From: Aphrocallistes beatrix
Taxonomy: Eukaryota; Porifera; Hexactinellida; Sceptrulophora; Aphrocallistidae
Reading direction: 5' to 3'
NCBI GenBank assembly: GCA_963281255.1
Contig: OY725501.1
Location: 4,131,674 to 4,195,673, forward strand
Length of the DNA stretch: 64,000 bases
Positions within the stretch are counted from its first letter, which is position 1. The number at the start of each line of letters is the position of its first letter. Shown piece by piece: positions 61,627-64,000 of the stretch. Under the pieces are notes generated by a model. That model saw only the letters and a program-made list of their open reading frames with translations. It was not told the DNA's origin and ran no database searches. The position numbers were made by a program, and so were the translations under genes.

Positions 61627-62971
61627 CAGGGTGTCCCATAATTATTGTCGTATGTTTCTATGTTGTCTTATTATAGGTTAAATGTATCAGATCTTAACCA
61701 TTATTTACCAATATATCTTCCATTCAATTGTATGCATTTAGCAATACGAGCTGGCATACCAGCCACTAAATTCTCCAGGATCGAGGGGTTGATATTAGCC
61801 CAGGCAACTTTGAGATTCGCCGATAACTGTTGGAGATTCGTTGAGGACTTCATATCATTCAGCTTCTCCTGCAAAATACTCCACAGATTTTCTATCGGAT
61901 TTAAATCCGGCGAGTTGCCAGGCCATATTCCTTTGGCCCAGAAACCAGACATGTTGTTCCTGCACCATTCCTGTGTCCGATTTGCGGTGTGTGCAGGAGC
62001 ACCGTCTTGCATGAAAATTGCTCGAGACATGTCTGGTAATAACTTCCTGGTCAAAGTATCCCCTGTATTCCTAGAACGACTCACCGCAGTACTATAGGAT
62101 TTCTCCAATACCTCTTCTGTATAGTACTGAGAAGTTACTGTCTGTTTAGGCGGAACGAAATGTAACTCTGAGAGAGCACGATAGCTCATAACCGCCCAGA
62201 CCATCACTTTAGGGGGATTTTTAACTTTTTCGCGAGGTGATATTCCGGAGCTGTCAGTTGACCAAACTCTGTCATTCTGGGCTGAAGTTGAGTGAAACAA
62301 TTCAAATGGCGATTCATCACTCCATAGGACTCGCTTCCATTCCCCCAAGTCCCAATTTTGTCTTTCAATACAAAAGTTAAGACGGTTTTGTATCTGTTTC
62401 TCACTTAATTTGGGAATTTTCGGTCTTTTATAGGCATTTGCGCCTAGAGTCACCTTCAAATATCGATGTACTGTCGATTTAGAGATATTGTAACCCTTTC
62501 TCTTCAATTTGGTAGCGATTTTTCTAGTCGAGTTGCGGATTTTCCCGAGAGATTTGGACATAATAATTTTTGCTTCCCTCGACACTCTTGATGGAGGCCC
62601 AGCACCAGGCTTATGTCCAAGATCTTCTCCTCGTCTATATCTTGCCCACCAGCGTTGAATTGTTCTGAGTGGTTTATCCAGACACATGGCAACATTTTTC
62701 TGAAGCATGCCACCAATGATCATACCAACGGCCCTGTTTCTCAGTGATTCTTTCGAGTTTACGACATCCATTTCGGTAGAATTATACTCCGATGATAAAA
62801 TCGTCCAAACTCGTGCAACAATTGGAATTTATTACAAGGTTCTATTTCAATTCGAAAGTTGATTCATAGTAATACATATCACATGAAAAGAAAGTATATA
62901 GAGAGCGAACCAGGAATACTATAAACAGAAGTTTAAAATATTCTATACGACAATAATTATGGGACACCCTG
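61627..62971 (-). mobile_element. Tc1/mariner DNA transposon, DD37E
   Basis: 1,345 bp with identical 27-bp terminal inverted repeats starting CAGGGTGTCCCATAATTATT, flanked by TA (61625-61626 and 62972-62973). One uninterrupted transposase gene. Every part expected of an autonomous element is present, so it looks whole and recent. Confidence 0.94.
61701..62771 (-). CDS. Tc1/mariner transposase (DD37E)
   Basis: 356 residues. Paired-like N-terminal domain with two helix-turn-helix regions (LDKPLRTIQRWWARYRRGED and RKIATKLKRKGYNISKSTVH), with a GPPSRVS linker. Catalytic residues: Asp in VLWSDESPFELF, Asp in IFMQDGAPAHTA and Glu in DLNPIENLW, with 37 residues between the last two. DD37E spacing defines a group distinct from classical DD34E Tc1. 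No internal stops. Confidence 0.94.
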   Translation of the reverse strand: MDVVNSKESLRNRAVGMIIGGMLQKNVAMCLDKPLRTIQRWWARYRRGEDLGHKPGAGPPSRVSREAKIIMSKSLGKIRNSTRKIATKLKRKGYNISKSTVHRYLKVTLGANAYKRPKIPKLSEKQIQNRLNFCIERQNWDLGEWKRVLWSDESPFELFHSTSAQNDRVWSTDSSGISPREKVKNPPKVMVWAVMSYRALSELHFVPPKQTVTSQYYTEEVLEKSYSTAVSRSRNTGDTLTRKLLPDMSRAIFMQDGAPAHTANRTQEWCRNNMSGFWAKGIWPGNSPDLNPIENLWSILQEKLNDMKSSTNLQQLSANLKVAWANINPSILENLVAGMPARIAKCIQLNGRYIGK

Positions 62972-64000
62972 TATATCAATATAATTAAATGCGTTCAATA
63001 TGAACTGAGACCAAATTTGTAACTAATTTAATAGTCAAATTGTGTTCAAATACACGACAAGAATACTATAATGACATTAATAAGAGCAGCAGTATCTCGT
63101 TGTTTAGCATCACTGGCTGGGTAGGGGAGAGCACTGTAGATGTGTACACCAGCACCTCCATGCGTTCATTCTCCCATCTCTGTCCATGCATCAGTATGGC
63201 CGTCCATCTGTGAGAGCATCCCTGTGTACCCACTGACTATCCAACTGTGTGCTCCGTCTTGTTGTTCCTCCATCAGTGTAGTAACGCGGTCCGTGTTAGT
63301 CCGCCCCGGCTCCACCCCTACCCTTTCCACCCTGATCACCGAACTGTGGGCCCCTTCTATGTTTCCCTCCCGCCCGTTCCTATAGTTAATTACTCGGGTT
63401 GACCCCTCAGGGTTCCAGCAGCCGTTTTGTGGCCAACTGTGAACGCACTTGGGACGCATTCATGTACCTTTCCCCAACCTGAGCTAGAATTGGAGGGTGT
63501 CAAGGCCAGAGCCCCTCCGAATTGAGAGACCCCTCATTATGTAACCTAACTGTATAATTACTATACCTATACTTATACCTTGACACCATTTAAGGACCTC
63601 CCAATACACTTAGGATGCAACAATGAGTACGGATGTGAATTTGGATGCAAAATTAAATGACTAAAACGGACATTAGTTTAACTTAATTTAACTTAACTTT
63701 AAACGATACGAGGGTATTCGAACTTACACTTACACTGAACTTAATTTTGAACGATATTCGAATTCGACCTTATAACCTAACTTTCCACGTAAACGAAAAC
63801 GAAGAATTACTCTCTTATTCGACCTTAAGCTGAACATTAACCTATCTAAACGAACGTATTGAGGAGACCACATGGACAACTTCGAAGCTCATTATTAACA
63901 ACCCTCCCCCCTCCCACCAAATAAATATTCTAAACCTAATAGAATCAACAATTTTTAGCTATACCCCTCTAAGGGGTATGCACGACAAAGATAAACTGAA
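62972..64000. other. Right-hand end, no gene recognised
   Basis: A 97-codon frame on the minus strand at 63166-63459 has no recognisable domain. The rest is AT-rich with short CTTAACTT/ACTTAATTT-type repeats (63670-63760). I see no promoter, RNA gene or transposon ends here. Confidence 0.5.

Noticed and set aside
63166-63459. 97-codon minus-strand frame near the right edge
   Set aside because: No recognisable domain, no splice or promoter context; not enough to call a gene.

Overview
This is eukaryotic nuclear DNA from an animal, most likely a sponge. Genes have many short introns (about 50-200 bp) and lie close together on both strands. Every conserved protein is an animal or general eukaryotic one: Furry, TRMT10, ELL, VPS4, beta-tubulin, a coactosin-like protein, LRRC40, TMA7, FHOD formin and Rab2. 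The lineage hint comes from coiled-coil plus NHL-repeat proteins of a type I associate with expanded families in sponges, glass sponges in particular. That species-level guess is tentative.

Layout. A 34-exon Furry gene (minus strand) fills 1-18472 and runs off the left edge. One of its introns (7994-12701) holds two NHL-repeat genes on the opposite strand. Next come an orphan minus-strand exon (18626-18992), TRMT10 (plus), ELL (minus) and VPS4 (minus). At 27211-35209 there are three intronless, nearly identical beta-tubulin genes. A Tc1 transposon, itself carrying a nested short element, sits between copies 2 and 3. Then follow a coactosin-like gene (minus) and an EF-hand gene (plus) sharing a divergent promoter, LRRC40 (minus) with an unrecognised multi-pass membrane protein nested in an intron and a 31-bp minisatellite in another, TMA7 (minus), an 18-exon FHOD formin (plus), a seven-unit saposin-like secreted protein (plus), Rab2 (minus), a degenerate Ras-like GTPase (minus) and an apparently whole DD37E Tc1/mariner element.

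The genes do not form one pathway. Themes include actin and cell shape (Furry, FHOD, coactosin-like), membrane traffic and lysosome (VPS4, Rab2, saposin-like), transcription and translation (ELL, TRMT10, TMA7) and microtubules (tubulins). Non-coding space is rich in short inverted-repeat elements.

The most unusual signal is not a gene. Short words identical to animal transcription-factor sites are far commoner than chance: MEF2-type CTA(A/T)4TAG, T-box-type AGGTGTGA, TEAD-type GGAATG, RFX-type CCTAGCAAC and CRE-type TGACGTCA. Several coincide exactly with splice junctions. Exon borders given below were placed by eye from GT/AG sites, reading-frame phase and homology; summed coding lengths are multiples of three in each complete gene.
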